Of a stretch of DNA of 64,000 nt, positions 47,754-57,689 are shown piece by piece. This DNA comes from Methylomonas fluvii. GTDB taxonomy: Bacteria; Pseudomonadota; Gammaproteobacteria; Methylococcales; Methylomonadaceae. The notes below the pieces were generated by a model. That model was not told the DNA's origin. It worked only from the letters and a program-made list of their open reading frames with translations, and ran no database searches. Position numbers and translations under genes: made by a program. The stretch covers positions 496,001 through 560,000 of the forward strand of contig NZ_JACXST010000002.1 of assembly GCF_014850975.1 (NCBI RefSeq), given 5' to 3'. Position 1 is the first letter of the stretch; every line of letters begins with the position of its first letter.

Positions 47754-49067
47754 ATGGAACATCAATCAACTTTCGTTAATTGGTTCAGAAATTCTTCGCC
47801 CTACATCCACGCCCACCGCAACCGTACGTTTGTGCTCTTTTTTGGCGGCAATGCGGTAACAGAGCCGGATTTCGATAATCTGATTCACGATTTCGCCTTG
47901 TTGAGGAGTCTGGGTGTCAGGCTGGTGCTGGTGCACGGCATTCGTCCGCAAATCGACGAACAGGTGAACGTTCACGGCAACACGCCGCAGTTTCATCACC
48001 ATTTGCGGATTACCGATACCACCACGCTGCAATACGTCAAACAAGCCGCAGGTTTAGTGCGGGTGGAAATCGAAGCGTTATTGTCTATGGGCGTTTCCGG
48101 CTCGCCGATGGCCGGCGCCAAGATTCGTGTGGCGTCCGGCAATTTCGTCACCGCCAAACCCTTGGGCGTACTGGATGGCATCGACTATAGCCACACCGGC
48201 AAGGTCCGGCGTATCGATGCACAAGCCATTCATCAGCAACTGGATCAACACAATGTGGTATTGATTTCACCTATCGGTTATTCGCCCAGCGGCGAAATCT
48301 TTAATCTGTCGGCCGAGGAAGTGGCAACCGAAGTAGCCATCGCCTTGCAAGCCGAAAAGTTGATTTTGTTGACCGAACAAAATTGCGTATCGCCTGGCGA
48401 TAATCACCCCATCCAACAGCTCACCACGGCTCAAGTATCATCACTATTGCAAGAGACGCCAACGGTCCCGGATGAAGTCGCCCGTTCATTACGCGCCGCG
48501 ATGCAAAGCTGCGAAAAAGGCGTACAGCGCGCGCACTTGATCAATCGGCATGTGGATGGCGCCCTGCTTCTTGAACTATTTACCCGCGACGGTATCGGTA
48601 CGTTGATCAGCTCCAACGCGTTCGAAACCATACGCGCGGCGACATTGGACGACATCGGCGGCATTATGGAGCTGATCAAACCTTTGGAGCAGCAAGGTAT
48701 CCTGGTCAAGCGTTCGCGGGAAAAGCTGGAGATGGAAATTGGCGACTATATAGTCATCGAGCGTGATGGCTTGATCATCGGTTGCACGGCTTTTCATGTG
48801 ATGGCCGACGGCAACAGCGCAGAGATTGCTTGTCTGGCTGTGCATGCCGACTATCAAAAAGGCGCGCGTGGTAATAGCTTATTGGACTATCTAAGCAACA
48901 AAGCCAAATCCGAAACTATTCGCCGTTTGTTCGTACGTTCCACGCAAACCGTGCATTGGTTTGTCGAGCGCGGTTTTGCGCCCTGCGAAATCGACGATTT
49001 GCCCGAACCGATGAAAAGCGCTTACAACTATCAGCGCAATGCCAAGGTATTGTATAAAGACGTCTAA
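47754..49067 (+). CDS. argA: amino-acid N-acetyltransferase (N-acetylglutamate synthase)
   Basis: A 437-residue ArgA that starts arginine synthesis by acetylating glutamate. The N-terminal two-thirds is an amino-acid-kinase-like domain that binds arginine for feedback ('LVLVHGIRPQIDEQ', 'VSGSPMAGAKIRVASG'). The C-terminal third, from about residue 295, is a GNAT domain ('EIACLAVHADYQKGARGNSLLDYL', 'FVERGFAP'). It leads a three-gene plus-strand run with a Nudix hydrolase and cpdA. Confidence 0.95.
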   Translation: MEHQSTFVNWFRNSSPYIHAHRNRTFVLFFGGNAVTEPDFDNLIHDFALLRSLGVRLVLVHGIRPQIDEQVNVHGNTPQFHHHLRITDTTTLQYVKQAAGLVRVEIEALLSMGVSGSPMAGAKIRVASGNFVTAKPLGVLDGIDYSHTGKVRRIDAQAIHQQLDQHNVVLISPIGYSPSGEIFNLSAEEVATEVAIALQAEKLILLTEQNCVSPGDNHPIQQLTTAQVSSLLQETPTVPDEVARSLRAAMQSCEKGVQRAHLINRHVDGALLLELFTRDGIGTLISSNAFETIRAATLDDIGGIMELIKPLEQQGILVKRSREKLEMEIGDYIVIERDGLIIGCTAFHVMADGNSAEIACLAVHADYQKGARGNSLLDYLSNKAKSETIRRLFVRSTQTVHWFVERGFAPCEIDDLPEPMKSAYNYQRNAKVLYKDV

Positions 49068-49103
49068 TCCCATTCTCCATTTACTCAGCCTTCAGGATTT
49101 CGG

Positions 49104-49556
49104 ATGCTTGATAAGCAGGACTTTCTTACAGTCGTAAAAAACACCCCTCTAGTCGCTATTGACTTGATTGTGCGCTCCAGCAGGGATGAAATATTGATGG
49201 GCTTGCGCATGAATGAACCGGCGGCCGGCTATTGGTTCGTGCCAGGCGGCAGAATTTATAAATCAGAAACATTGGCAGCCGCGTTTCAAAGAATCACAGA
49301 AACCGAATTAGGCACTGCCTACAACATCGAAAACGCTGATTTACTGGGCGCCTTCACCCATTTGTATGAGACTAATTTTGCCAAACAGCCGGGCATCACT
49401 ACCCATTACGTGGTTTTAGGCTATCAATTGCAGTTGGATCTGGATATTAATCAGCTACCGGCACAACAGCACTCTAATTACCGCTGGATTGGTAAAAACG
49501 AAGACTTGAGTGAGGTTCACCCTAACAGCCAAGCCTACTATCCCTGTCTGCGCTGA
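49104..49556 (+). CDS. GDP-mannose mannosyl hydrolase (Nudix)
   Basis: A 150-residue Nudix protein of the GDPMH (NudD/Gmm) type, which hydrolyses GDP-mannose or GDP-glucose to sugar and GDP. The Nudix box is altered in the manner of that subfamily: 'GGRIYKSETLAAAFQRITET' continuing 'ELG', where the usual second catalytic Glu pair is missing, consistent with cleavage at sugar carbon rather than phosphorus. It lies between argA and cpdA with short gaps and no clear functional link to either. Confidence 0.87.
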   Translation: MLDKQDFLTVVKNTPLVAIDLIVRSSRDEILMGLRMNEPAAGYWFVPGGRIYKSETLAAAFQRITETELGTAYNIENADLLGAFTHLYETNFAKQPGITTHYVVLGYQLQLDLDINQLPAQQHSNYRWIGKNEDLSEVHPNSQAYYPCLR

Positions 49557-49559
49557 CCA

Positions 49560-50348
49560 ATGCGCGCTTTAAAAGTCTTGCAAATAACCGACCTACATAT
49601 ATTGCCGCATGCCGGCGACAGGATGCTTGGTATAGATACCGAACAGTATTTCCAGCAAACCCTAGCCCACGCGCATGCCACTCTCGGCCCATTCGATCTG
49701 ATTTTATTGACCGGCGATTTGGGCCAAGACCCTAGCGCTGACAGCTACCGGCGAATTTGCCGGCATCTGCAAACTTATCAAACACCTTGCCTGTGTTTGC
49801 CCGGCAACCATGACGACCTGGAACTGATGGCAATTGAGCTGAATGAAGGTCTCGTCAGTTGCCGTAACCATGTGCTGCTAAAGAATTGGCAGATTATTGC
49901 CCTAAACAGCCAAAAACCCGGAAGCCCCGCTGGGTTTTTATCACCGGAAGAACTGGCATTTTTACAGCAAACGCTAAGCGCACATGACATGCCTGCCCTG
50001 CTGGCGGTACATCATCATTGTGTTGCCAGCGGGAGCAGTTGGATGGATACGATGCAAATTGAGAATGGCGAGGCATTGCTGGCAATAGCGGAACAATTTC
50101 CGCAGGTTAAGGCCATCACTTGCGGACATTTGCATCAAGAAATGCAAACTAATCATAAACAAATAGCGATATTCGCTACGCCGGCCAGCTGTTTTCAGTT
50201 CAAGCCGTTTGCTACCGAGTTTGAACTGGACACGCTAGCACCAGGATACAGGGTCTTCGAATTGGGCGATGACGGTGACTTGCGTTCCAGGTGCTATCGC
50301 TTGCCCATCAACATGAACGACTTACAAACCAACCAGCACAGTTACTAA
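49560..50348 (+). CDS. cpdA: 3',5'-cyclic-AMP phosphodiesterase
   Basis: A 262-residue metallophosphoesterase of the CpdA type that hydrolyses cAMP. All the metal motifs are present: '[15 protein letters not shown]' (D-x-H), 'LTGDLGQDP' (GD), 'LPGNHDD' (GNHD), 'AVHHHCV' and 'CGHLHQE' (GHxH). It begins 3 bp after the Nudix gene. Its presence implies cAMP signalling in this organism; the 3' end overlaps the convergent rppH stop by 4 bp. Confidence 0.93.
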   Translation: MRALKVLQITDLHILPHAGDRMLGIDTEQYFQQTLAHAHATLGPFDLILLTGDLGQDPSADSYRRICRHLQTYQTPCLCLPGNHDDLELMAIELNEGLVSCRNHVLLKNWQIIALNSQKPGSPAGFLSPEELAFLQQTLSAHDMPALLAVHHHCVASGSSWMDTMQIENGEALLAIAEQFPQVKAITCGHLHQEMQTNHKQIAIFATPASCFQFKPFATEFELDTLAPGYRVFELGDDGDLRSRCYRLPINMNDLQTNQHSY

Positions 50349-50872
50349 CCAAACGCCAATCTTCCTGATAAATAACTCTCGGCGTTGACACCCACATCGT
50401 TGGCAATCAGCAAAGCCCCTAGTTCGTCCATCGCTTTGCGGTACACCCGGCGCTTGAAGTAGACCACGTCTTTCAGCGGGTACCAGTATTCCACCCACTT
50501 CCAGTTATCGAACTCCTGTTTGTGCCCGCAATCGAACCTGACATTCGACTCATCGGTCATTAAACGCAAAATAAACCAAATCTGTTTCTGACCGATGCAT
50601 AACGGCGTGGAGTTTTTGCGAATATACCGATCCGGCAATTTATAACGCAACCAATAACGGGTGCGTCCCAGCAGTTGCACATGTTCCGCGCACAAGCCGG
50701 TTTCCTCCCACAACTCCCGATACATCGCGGTTTCCGGATCCTCGTCGCCATCGATTCCGCCCTGCGGAAACTGCCAAGAATTAGCGCCCTTGCGCTTTGC
50801 CCAAAACACACGACCCTCGTCATTGCAAAGGATAATGCCGACATTAGGCCGGTATCCTTTCGAGTCTATCAT
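50345..50872 (-). CDS. rppH: RNA pyrophosphohydrolase
   Basis: A 175-residue RppH that removes pyrophosphate from mRNA 5' ends and starts RNase E-dependent decay. The full Nudix box is '[20 protein letters not shown]' followed by 'TGL' (residues 38-60), and '[11 protein letters not shown]'-like '[14 protein letters not shown]' starts the protein. It is encoded convergently to cpdA and diverges from the HAD-IB gene. Confidence 0.95.
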   Translation of the reverse strand: MIDSKGYRPNVGIILCNDEGRVFWAKRKGANSWQFPQGGIDGDEDPETAMYRELWEETGLCAEHVQLLGRTRYWLRYKLPDRYIRKNSTPLCIGQKQIWFILRLMTDESNVRFDCGHKQEFDNWKWVEYWYPLKDVVYFKRRVYRKAMDELGALLIANDVGVNAESYLSGRLAFG

Positions 50873-51025
50873 GTAAAAACCTGTATTATTTGCCGCCCTG
50901 TTGCTAATGCCTGGATGTTAAAATTAACAACGGCACGGCCATTAAAATGAATGGCGCAATTGTTCCACAAATAACCGGCGGACGCCACAGGCCGCTACTT
51001 TTTTCTTTATGACGACGGATTTGCC

Positions 51026-51682
51026 GTGAGCTTAGCGATTTTTGATCTGGATAACACGCTGATCGCCGATGATAGCGATTTTTTATGGGGCCAATTTTTA
51101 GTCGACCGTGGCATTGTCGACAAAGACCAGTATGAACAAGCCAATAAAAAATTTTACGAGGATTACAAACACGGCACTCTGGATATTGTCGAGTTTTTGC
51201 ATTTTTCACTGGCGCCACTAGCCCAATACGACGCCGAACAACTGTATCGCTGGCGCGCTGAATTCGTCGAAACGCTGATCGAGCCGATCATGCTGGAGGC
51301 GGCCCAGGCATTGGTAGAAAAGCATCGCGCAGCCGGTGACACCTTGCTGGTGATCACCGCCACCAATCGCTTCGTCACCGAACCGATCGTAAAACTCTAT
51401 GGTATCGACAACCTACTGGCCACCACACCGGAATTTATCGATGGTCGCTACACCGGTAAATTCAACGGTACGCCCTGCTTTCAGCAAGGAAAAGTCGCGC
51501 AGCTAAACGACTGGCTGGCAAATTCCACGGAAACGCTGGCAGGCAGTTGGTTCTACAGCGATTCGCATAACGATTTGCCGCTATTAAGCTTGGTGGATAA
51601 ACCGGTTGCCGTCGATCCTGACGAAAAACTAAGGGAAGTTGCTCAAAAAGCAAACTGGCCGATTATTAGCTTGAGGAAATAA
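51026..51682 (+). CDS. HAD-IB family phosphatase
   Basis: A 218-residue HAD hydrolase with a SerB-like cap. The nucleophile motif is 'FDLDNTLIADDS' (residues 5-16), motif II 'LLVITATNRF' near residue 110, and motif IV 'WFYSDSHNDLPLLSLV' near residue 176. This subfamily (subclass IB) includes phosphoserine and histidinol phosphatases; the substrate is not readable here. The start is GTG. Confidence 0.88.
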   Translation: MSLAIFDLDNTLIADDSDFLWGQFLVDRGIVDKDQYEQANKKFYEDYKHGTLDIVEFLHFSLAPLAQYDAEQLYRWRAEFVETLIEPIMLEAAQALVEKHRAAGDTLLVITATNRFVTEPIVKLYGIDNLLATTPEFIDGRYTGKFNGTPCFQQGKVAQLNDWLANSTETLAGSWFYSDSHNDLPLLSLVDKPVAVDPDEKLREVAQKANWPIISLRK

Positions 51683-51741
51683 ACGCTGAGGATAAGGTTC
51701 AAAAGCAGGTTATTTTGAACCTTTATAATATTGAATCGCTT

Positions 51742-51972
51742 CTATTTTTTCTGTATAAAGAACACTTGTTTATCGGCTTCCTTGAATATCTTCAGCGGAA
51801 TATGACCCGCCTGATCGATATAGACACCAAAGTCCAGATGAGCCGCCGGATCGGTAGCAATCACTTTGACTACCCTACCGCTTTCCACTTCCATAATCGC
51901 CTTTTTCAAACGCAGCAACGGTAACGGACATTGCAATCCGCTGGCATCGACTTCCAAATCAAATTCGATCAT
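51742..51972 (-). CDS. TusA-family sulfur carrier protein
   Basis: A 76-residue TusA/SirA-fold protein. The active cysteine is in 'DASGLQCPLPLLRLKKAI' near residue 15, the C-P-x-P motif that carries persulfide sulfur. 'VIATDPAAHLDFGVYIDQAGH' is the conserved second half. The ATG at 51972 is preferred over a GTG at 51984. It could deliver sulfur for tRNA thiolation or cofactor synthesis; it diverges from cysG, which needs no sulfur carrier, so the gene context does not decide. Confidence 0.88.
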   Translation of the reverse strand: MIEFDLEVDASGLQCPLPLLRLKKAIMEVESGRVVKVIATDPAAHLDFGVYIDQAGHIPLKIFKEADKQVFFIQKK

Positions 51973-52046
51973 AGTGGTGTTCACTCAACTGTTCTTTAGA
52001 CAACCCTTATAATAACACCAACCCCAGACCACGAAAATCAAGCACC

Positions 52047-53438
52047 ATGGATTACTTCCCGCTTTTCTTGAAACTAAAAGACCAGCCATGCCTGGTTGTC
52101 GGCGCCGGCGAAATCGCCTCGCGTAAAATCGAACTCTTGGCAAAAACCGGGGCGAGAATTACCGTGGTGGCTCTGGAAATTGGCGCTAGCGTCGCGGAAA
52201 TGGGCCGAGATAATCGCGTACTTATCCAAGAAAAAGCCTTTGCAGCGGATGATGTGAAGGGCATGCGCGTGGTCATATCCGCCACCAACCAGCGCACGAT
52301 CAACGAAGCGGTCGCTCAGGCTGCTACAGCGCAAAATATTCCAGTGAATGTGGTCGATAATCCCGATTTGTGCAGTTTTATCTTTCCGGCGATTGTTGAT
52401 CGCTCGCCATTGATCGTAGCCGTGTCTTCCGGCGGCGTGTCACCGGTACTGGCGCGTTTACTGCGTTCCAAGGTGGAAAGTACCATTCCCGGCGCGTTCG
52501 GGCTGCTGGCACAGTTTGCCGAGGATTTTCGGGCATTGGTTAAGGAACGACTCAAAGAACCGAACCGCCGCCGGGTATTTTGGGAAGACGCCTTGCAAGG
52601 CCATATCGCCGAGTTGGTGTTTTCCGGCCGCCGCGAGCAAGCTGCAATAGAATTGCAAGCCAAACTCGATGCGGCTGAGCAGACACAAAATCGTGGCGAA
52701 GTGTATTTGATCGGCGCCGGCCCCGGCGATCCCGATTTACTCACTTTCCGAGCCCTACGCTTGATGCAGCAAGCGGATGTGATCGTTTATGATCGCCTGG
52801 TTTCCGAGGAGATATTGGAGATGGTGCGCCGCGACGCCGAAAAAATCTACGTCGGCAAACAACGCAGCAATCACAGCCTGCCGCAGGAATCGATCAACGA
52901 GTTGCTGGCGAATCTGGCTTTGTCGGGCAAGCGCGTCGCACGCCTGAAAGGCGGCGATCCGTTTATTTTCGGCCGTGGCGGGGAAGAAATCGAAACCCTG
53001 ATGCAGCAAGGCATTCAGTTTCAAGTCGTACCAGGCATTACCGCTGCCGCCGGCTGCGCTAGCTACGCCGGCATACCGCTGACTCATCGCGATCATGCGC
53101 AGTCCTGTACCTTCGTCACCGGGCATTTGAAGGACGGCAACATCAACCTCAACTGGAGCCAGTTAGCCTCTCCTAACCAAACCGTCGTAATTTATATGGG
53201 CCTGGTGGGATTGGAGACGATCTGCCAATCGCTGATCGAACATGGCTGCCCGGTTGATCAACCAATTGCGTTAATTCAGCAAGGCACCACTCGCCATCAA
53301 CGGGTGATTACCGGCACCTTGGGCGACATGCCTAAACGCGTCGAAAACGCGGACATTAAACCACCGACCTTGATCATAGTGGGCACGGTAGTACGTCTAC
53401 GCAAACAGCTGGAATGGTTTCAACCCAGCCAAAACTAA
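52047..53438 (+). CDS. cysG: siroheme synthase
   Basis: A 463-residue trifunctional CysG. The N-terminal module (1-205, 'VVGAGEIASRKIELL') is the precorrin-2 dehydrogenase/ferrochelatase; the C-terminal module (from about 215, 'GEVYLIGAGPGDPDLLTFRAL') is uroporphyrinogen-III C-methyltransferase, with 'GDPFIFGRGGEE' and 'PGITAAAGCASYAGIPLTHR'. Siroheme is the cofactor of assimilatory sulfite and nitrite reductases. It stands alone. Confidence 0.97.
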   Translation: MDYFPLFLKLKDQPCLVVGAGEIASRKIELLAKTGARITVVALEIGASVAEMGRDNRVLIQEKAFAADDVKGMRVVISATNQRTINEAVAQAATAQNIPVNVVDNPDLCSFIFPAIVDRSPLIVAVSSGGVSPVLARLLRSKVESTIPGAFGLLAQFAEDFRALVKERLKEPNRRRVFWEDALQGHIAELVFSGRREQAAIELQAKLDAAEQTQNRGEVYLIGAGPGDPDLLTFRALRLMQQADVIVYDRLVSEEILEMVRRDAEKIYVGKQRSNHSLPQESINELLANLALSGKRVARLKGGDPFIFGRGGEEIETLMQQGIQFQVVPGITAAAGCASYAGIPLTHRDHAQSCTFVTGHLKDGNINLNWSQLASPNQTVVIYMGLVGLETICQSLIEHGCPVDQPIALIQQGTTRHQRVITGTLGDMPKRVENADIKPPTLIIVGTVVRLRKQLEWFQPSQN

Positions 53439-53647
53439 GCGCACATGAATTTTTCCCTATTTCAGACGATGTTAAGTTTTACTTGGAAAAATCAGCCCGC
53501 AAACCCGGTAAAGGCGCGAACCACAGAGAAAATCGATTGAATTTTTCGCTAAAGTTCCCTATCCTTTACCCGCTTAATTTCCCAATGAACTGCCTATGCA
53601 AAATAACAATATGCAGTTCTTTTTTTTAAACACAACGAGAGAATCAT

Positions 53648-53983
53648 ATGAAAAAATCATTCGGTTTATTAGTAGGCGCAGCTTTGATCGCTATCAGCGG
53701 ACAAGTTGCAGCTAACGAAGCGGAAGAAATCGGCGCGAAAATTTATGAGCGTGCTTTCGGTCGTGGCTGCGGCGCTTGCCATGACATCGCTTCCAACCCA
53801 CAATTATCGGCTTTGATCAGCGCCGGTAAACTGCCTAAAGACCAGTTCGCTAAAGTTCTGAAAGAAGGCAAAAACGGTATGCCTAAAGCTGTTGCAGCTA
53901 TCATGGAAGTCGGTCCTGTGAAAAAAGCAGGTTACACCGAAGACCAAGCTATCGATGCAGTTTACGAATATTTGAAAAAATAA
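53648..53983 (+). CDS. small periplasmic cytochrome c
   Basis: A 111-residue class I c-type cytochrome with a signal peptide (residues 1-22, cleaved after 'VAA'). The heme site is 'GCGACHDIA' (Cys41, Cys44, His45) and Met78 in 'NGMPKAV' is the likely sixth ligand, leaving a mature protein of about 89 residues similar to the cytochrome c5/c551 size class. It has a ribosome site and a strong terminator of its own, which suggests high, monocistronic expression. Redox partner unknown; in a methanotroph it could accept electrons in the respiratory chain. Confidence 0.9.
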   Translation: MKKSFGLLVGAALIAISGQVAANEAEEIGAKIYERAFGRGCGACHDIASNPQLSALISAGKLPKDQFAKVLKEGKNGMPKAVAAIMEVGPVKKAGYTEDQAIDAVYEYLKK

Positions 53984-54004
53984 TCGTAGCCTTTCGGGGC
54001 AAAG

Positions 54005-54040
54005 AAAAAGCCGCTACCCTTTCGGATAGCGGCTTTTTTA
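54005..54040. terminator. bidirectional intrinsic terminator
   Basis: AAAAAGCCGCTA and TAGCGGCTTTTTT form a 12-bp stem around a CCCTTTCGGA loop, with A- and T-runs on both sides. It lies between the convergent cytochrome c gene and the 54062 gene and can stop both. Confidence 0.92.
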
Positions 54041-54061
54041 TGTCGTCAAGAATACGCCGTA

Positions 54062-54676
54062 TTAGTCTTGTTTGCCGAGATAGGCCTGTTGGCTAGGTTG
54101 ATGGGTCAACCGGTAACGGTTGCGCAGCCAAACACCGGCAATCGCTGCTATCATTAAACCGCAAGACACAAAGGTCAAATAGACCAAATCCTTAATGTCA
54201 TTCAGCTCTTTGATCAGAATCTGGTTGACAGCCGCACCTTCAACCTTAGCCGGCGAATCGACAGAATAGGTCGTTAGTATCTTCACATCGCCCTTCAAAT
54301 CCTGAATAGTCTCCAGGGAATCGGCCACGCTACCCTTTTTGATATTCTCTTCCAGGGCTCTTAGTTTGCTGTCGATAGACCCGCTTAACAAGCCGAACAA
54401 CTGGCCTTTCAAGGCGCTGATTTCGGCGGATAGCGCAGGATTCTGCGTCGCGTATGCTGTCGAAATAGGCTGGTGCTTTTGTATTTCGGTCAACAGATTT
54501 TGTTTAGGCAGTAATACAAAACCCAACAAAAAAACCGCCGCCATCAACGCCAGAACCAGCATTAACAAAAAGCGATTAGCCTTCATCAGCGCCTGATGCT
54601 GATGGGCGCGCAGATAGACTATCTCATGCTTATCGGTATTGACATCATCCAGATTAATCTCAGGCATATCGCTCAT
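54062..54676 (-). CDS. hypothetical two-TM coiled-coil protein
   Basis: A 204-residue protein with a transmembrane helix near residues 34-55 and another near 168-186. Between them is a soluble segment of about 110 residues rich in Ala/Leu/Lys/Glu with coiled-coil character ('SAEISALKGQLFGLLSG', 'ALEENIKKGSVADSLETI'). Both termini would lie in the cytoplasm and the middle part in the periplasm. No family is recognised. It is close to the convergent cytochrome gene but in no visible operon. Confidence 0.65.
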   Translation of the reverse strand: MSDMPEINLDDVNTDKHEIVYLRAHQHQALMKANRFLLMLVLALMAAVFLLGFVLLPKQNLLTEIQKHQPISTAYATQNPALSAEISALKGQLFGLLSGSIDSKLRALEENIKKGSVADSLETIQDLKGDVKILTTYSVDSPAKVEGAAVNQILIKELNDIKDLVYLTFVSCGLMIAAIAGVWLRNRYRLTHQPSQQAYLGKQD

Positions 54677-54820
54677 TATTCTTTTAGTGTTGCTAATCGG
54701 GAAGCTTTATAGATATTACCTTGGGCATGCGCTGCCTAAACGGCACCCCATACCCAACGGAAATACATCGGCGCATTATACAAGCTAAATCAAAAATGTC
54801 CTGTTTTATACAAACCGCAA

Positions 54821-56032
54821 CTAGCGGCCTTTTTTTGCGGCAATCCGCATTCTCAGGGCGTTCAGTTTGATAAAACCTTCGGCATCTTTTTGGTTGTAAG
54901 CGCCGCCATCTTCTTCAAAAGTCGCGATATTTTCATCGAACAAACTATTGGTTTCCGAGGCCCGACCGACTACGACCACATTGCCTTTATACAGTTTGAC
55001 CCGTACCTTACCGTTGACGTTGACCTGCGAGGCATCAATCATGGTTTGCAACAGCGCCCGCTCCGGACTCCACCAGTAACCGTTGTAAATCAAGGACGCA
55101 TAACGCGGCATCAACTCATCTTTCAAATGCGCCACTTCACGGTCCAATGTCAGCGATTCGATGGCTCGGTGCGCTTTCAACATCACAGTGCCAGCAGGCG
55201 TTTCATAGCAGCCTCTGGACTTCATACCGACATAGCGGTTCTCGACGATATCCAGACGTCCAACGCCATTGGCACCGGCAACTTTGTTCAATTTTTCCAT
55301 CACCTGATGCGGCGTGTGCGGCACATCGTCGATGGCGACGATATCGCCATTCTGATACGTCAGCTCGACGTAGGTGGCTTGATCCGGGGCATTTTCCGGC
55401 GATACGGTCCAGCGCCACATATCTTCTTCAGGTTCAGTCCAGGGATTTTCCAAAATCCGGCCTTCGTAAGAAATATGCAGCGAGTTGGCATCCATGGAAT
55501 AAGGCGAGGTTTTACCCTTTTTCATTTCCACGGAAATGCTATGCTGTTCGGCATAATCCAGCAGTTTTTGCCGGGAATTCAAATCCCATTCCCGCCAAGG
55601 GGCGATGATTTTAATATCCGGACGCAAAGCATAAGCGCCCAACTCAAAGCGCACTTGGTCGTTGCCCTTGCCGGTCGCGCCGTGAGAGACCGCGTCTGCG
55701 CCGGTTTCATTAGCAATTTCGATCAAGCGTTTGGCAATCAAGGGGCGGGCAATCGAAGTACCCAGCAAATATTCGCCTTCGTAAATAGTATTGGCGCGGA
55801 ACATCGGAAATACGAAATCGCGGGCAAACTCTTCACGCAAATCGTCGATATAAATTTCCTTGATGCCTGCTGCCGTAGCTTTTGCCCTGGCCGGTTCCAG
55901 TTCTTCACCCTGGCCGATGTCGGCGGTAAATGTCACCACTTCGCAGTCGTAGACATCTTGCAGCCATTTCAAAATAACCGAGGTATCCAAACCACCGGAA
56001 TAGGCCAACACCACTTTTTTAATATCGGACAT
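54821..56032 (-). CDS. argG: argininosuccinate synthase
   Basis: A 403-residue ArgG for the penultimate arginine step, joining citrulline and aspartate with ATP. The P-loop is '[15 protein letters not shown]' (residues 9-23) and '[15 protein letters not shown]' and '[10 protein letters not shown]' are the other conserved blocks. The ATG at 56032 is preferred over an in-frame GTG four codons earlier. It is the fourth arginine gene of the window and is not clustered with the others. Confidence 0.97.
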   Translation of the reverse strand: MSDIKKVVLAYSGGLDTSVILKWLQDVYDCEVVTFTADIGQGEELEPARAKATAAGIKEIYIDDLREEFARDFVFPMFRANTIYEGEYLLGTSIARPLIAKRLIEIANETGADAVSHGATGKGNDQVRFELGAYALRPDIKIIAPWREWDLNSRQKLLDYAEQHSISVEMKKGKTSPYSMDANSLHISYEGRILENPWTEPEEDMWRWTVSPENAPDQATYVELTYQNGDIVAIDDVPHTPHQVMEKLNKVAGANGVGRLDIVENRYVGMKSRGCYETPAGTVMLKAHRAIESLTLDREVAHLKDELMPRYASLIYNGYWWSPERALLQTMIDASQVNVNGKVRVKLYKGNVVVVGRASETNSLFDENIATFEEDGGAYNQKDAEGFIKLNALRMRIAAKKGR

Positions 56033-56129
56033 AATGCGCTTCACACCTTTTACAAATTAAAAAACGGGCGAATTATAACGGAAAACCTCAACGAATTGCC
56101 CGCTAACCGCCCTAATCCACACGTAAAAC

Positions 56130-57389
56130 TTACAGGTACTGCGCCAACAAACCCACCACCCGTTTTGTAGCGCCTTGGTTATTTTGTACAAACGACCTGC
56201 CGTTATCGATCAATCTATTTCTAAACGCTACATCGCGATAGAGACGCAACACAGCATCGGTTAGGCTTTGGCTATCACGGCACTGCATCGCCCCTTCCAA
56301 GGCTAAAATGCGCTCGGCAATTTCCTGAAAATTAAACATTTCCGAGCCAAATAACACTGGCACGCCAATGGCGGCCGGTTCCAATACATTGTGCCCTCCG
56401 ACCGGCACCAGACTACCGCCGACAAAAGCCAGATCTGCTGCGGCGTACAACATTTTTAACTCGCCCATGCTGTCAGCGATATAAACGTCGGTTTGCTCAT
56501 GATGCTGCTGTTGCTCGCTACGCATCGCCACCGCCAAACCCTGCTGTTCGCAGAGCTTTTTAACTGCTTGAAAGCGCTCGGGATGGCGTGGCACTATCAA
56601 CAACAGCAATTCGGGTATCGATGCTTTAAGAACCGGGTAAAGCGCCAGAAATATCTCTTCTTCGCCCTGATGAGTGCTGGCTATGATCCAAACCCAGCGC
56701 CGGGCAAATAATTGTTGTTTCAATAGCTGCCCAGCCGCGACCGTAGCCGCATCTATCGTTACATCAAACTTGATATTCCCGAGGACCTGTACTTGCGCCG
56801 ATTCAGCGCCAATCTCGATAAACCTCGAACGATCTTCCTCAGTTTGCACTGCAAGCGTCTGCACACAAGCCAGCGCAGGTTTAACCAACCGCGGGATTTT
56901 TCGATAAGAACGCGCAGATCGCTCGGACAATCGCGCATTTATCACAAATAGTGGAATCGCCTGTATTGCACAGGCGGCAAACAAATTCGGCCAGATCTCT
57001 TTTTCCATGATCACCGCCAGCCTTGGCCGAAAATGCTTAAGAAAGCGCTCGACTATAAATGGCAAATCGTAAGGCAGATAGACATGTTCGACTTGGTCAG
57101 CCAGCACAGCTTGAACTCGCGCCGAACCGGTAGGAGTGGTAGTGGTGACCAAAACCGGTATTTCCGGATATTCAGCCTGTAATAGCTTAAGCAACGGAAA
57201 AGCCGCTTCCGCTTCGCCCACCGACACGGCGTGCAACCAGATGACATCGCGCTTTGACGAAGCAGAATAGATTCCTAAGCGTTCGCGCCAACGCTGCCGG
57301 TACGCCGGCGCTTTGATGCCGCGCCAGTAAAGCCGGAACAAAACGGTAGGTAAAATTAAACCGAAAAGCAGAGTATAGAGATGACGCAT
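56130..57389 (-). CDS. waaA: 3-deoxy-D-manno-octulosonic acid transferase
   Basis: A 419-residue WaaA (KdtA) that attaches Kdo to lipid IVA at the inner face of the inner membrane, the first step in LPS core. An N-terminal anchor helix is followed by 'WLHAVSVGEAEAAFPLL' near residue 51 and the GT-B C-terminal domain with 'FVGGSLVPVGGHNVLEPAAIG' region near residue 325. Length is normal. It stands alone upstream of argG on the same strand. Confidence 0.95.
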   Translation of the reverse strand: MRHLYTLLFGLILPTVLFRLYWRGIKAPAYRQRWRERLGIYSASSKRDVIWLHAVSVGEAEAAFPLLKLLQAEYPEIPVLVTTTTPTGSARVQAVLADQVEHVYLPYDLPFIVERFLKHFRPRLAVIMEKEIWPNLFAACAIQAIPLFVINARLSERSARSYRKIPRLVKPALACVQTLAVQTEEDRSRFIEIGAESAQVQVLGNIKFDVTIDAATVAAGQLLKQQLFARRWVWIIASTHQGEEEIFLALYPVLKASIPELLLLIVPRHPERFQAVKKLCEQQGLAVAMRSEQQQHHEQTDVYIADSMGELKMLYAAADLAFVGGSLVPVGGHNVLEPAAIGVPVLFGSEMFNFQEIAERILALEGAMQCRDSQSLTDAVLRLYRDVAFRNRLIDNGRSFVQNNQGATKRVVGLLAQYL

Positions 57390-57689
57390 CCGCTTTTAAA
57401 ACCTGTAAGCCAGCTGCGAAACAAAGCGTTTTAAAGCCAGCATTGCGTCATTGGACATTGGCACACCCTCAAAAATACCAGGGAGTATATCAAAGGGTAA
57501 ATCTAAAATTTAACTACCAACTGTGATTAGAACTCGACACACAATAGCGGCGAGTCTATGACGAGAACGGTCGACCACATCCTTAGCAGCCCCGTAAAAA
57601 GACGCCATCCCTGGCGAATCTTCCTGATTAATCCTAAAACCACATTTCCCTGCGCTACAAACCGTCAGACTTGCAGCATGCTTTCACCC
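57390..57689. other. intergenic gap, no gene seen
   Basis: 300 bp between waaA and the PEP-CTERM gene. It holds a possible terminator (57596-57616, listed separately) and presumably the waaA promoter, but no reliable -35/-10 pair or coding frame is visible. Confidence 0.4.
57596..57616 (-). terminator. possible terminator of the PEP-CTERM gene
   Basis: On the minus strand CGCCA and TGGCG form a 5-bp stem with a 4-nt loop, followed by TCTTTTT. It lies about 75 bp past the PEP-CTERM stop. Confidence 0.5.

Noticed and set aside
54890..56170. Plus-strand open frame of 426 codons opposite argG
   Set aside because: Antisense shadow of argG; no ribosome site and no recognisable protein features.
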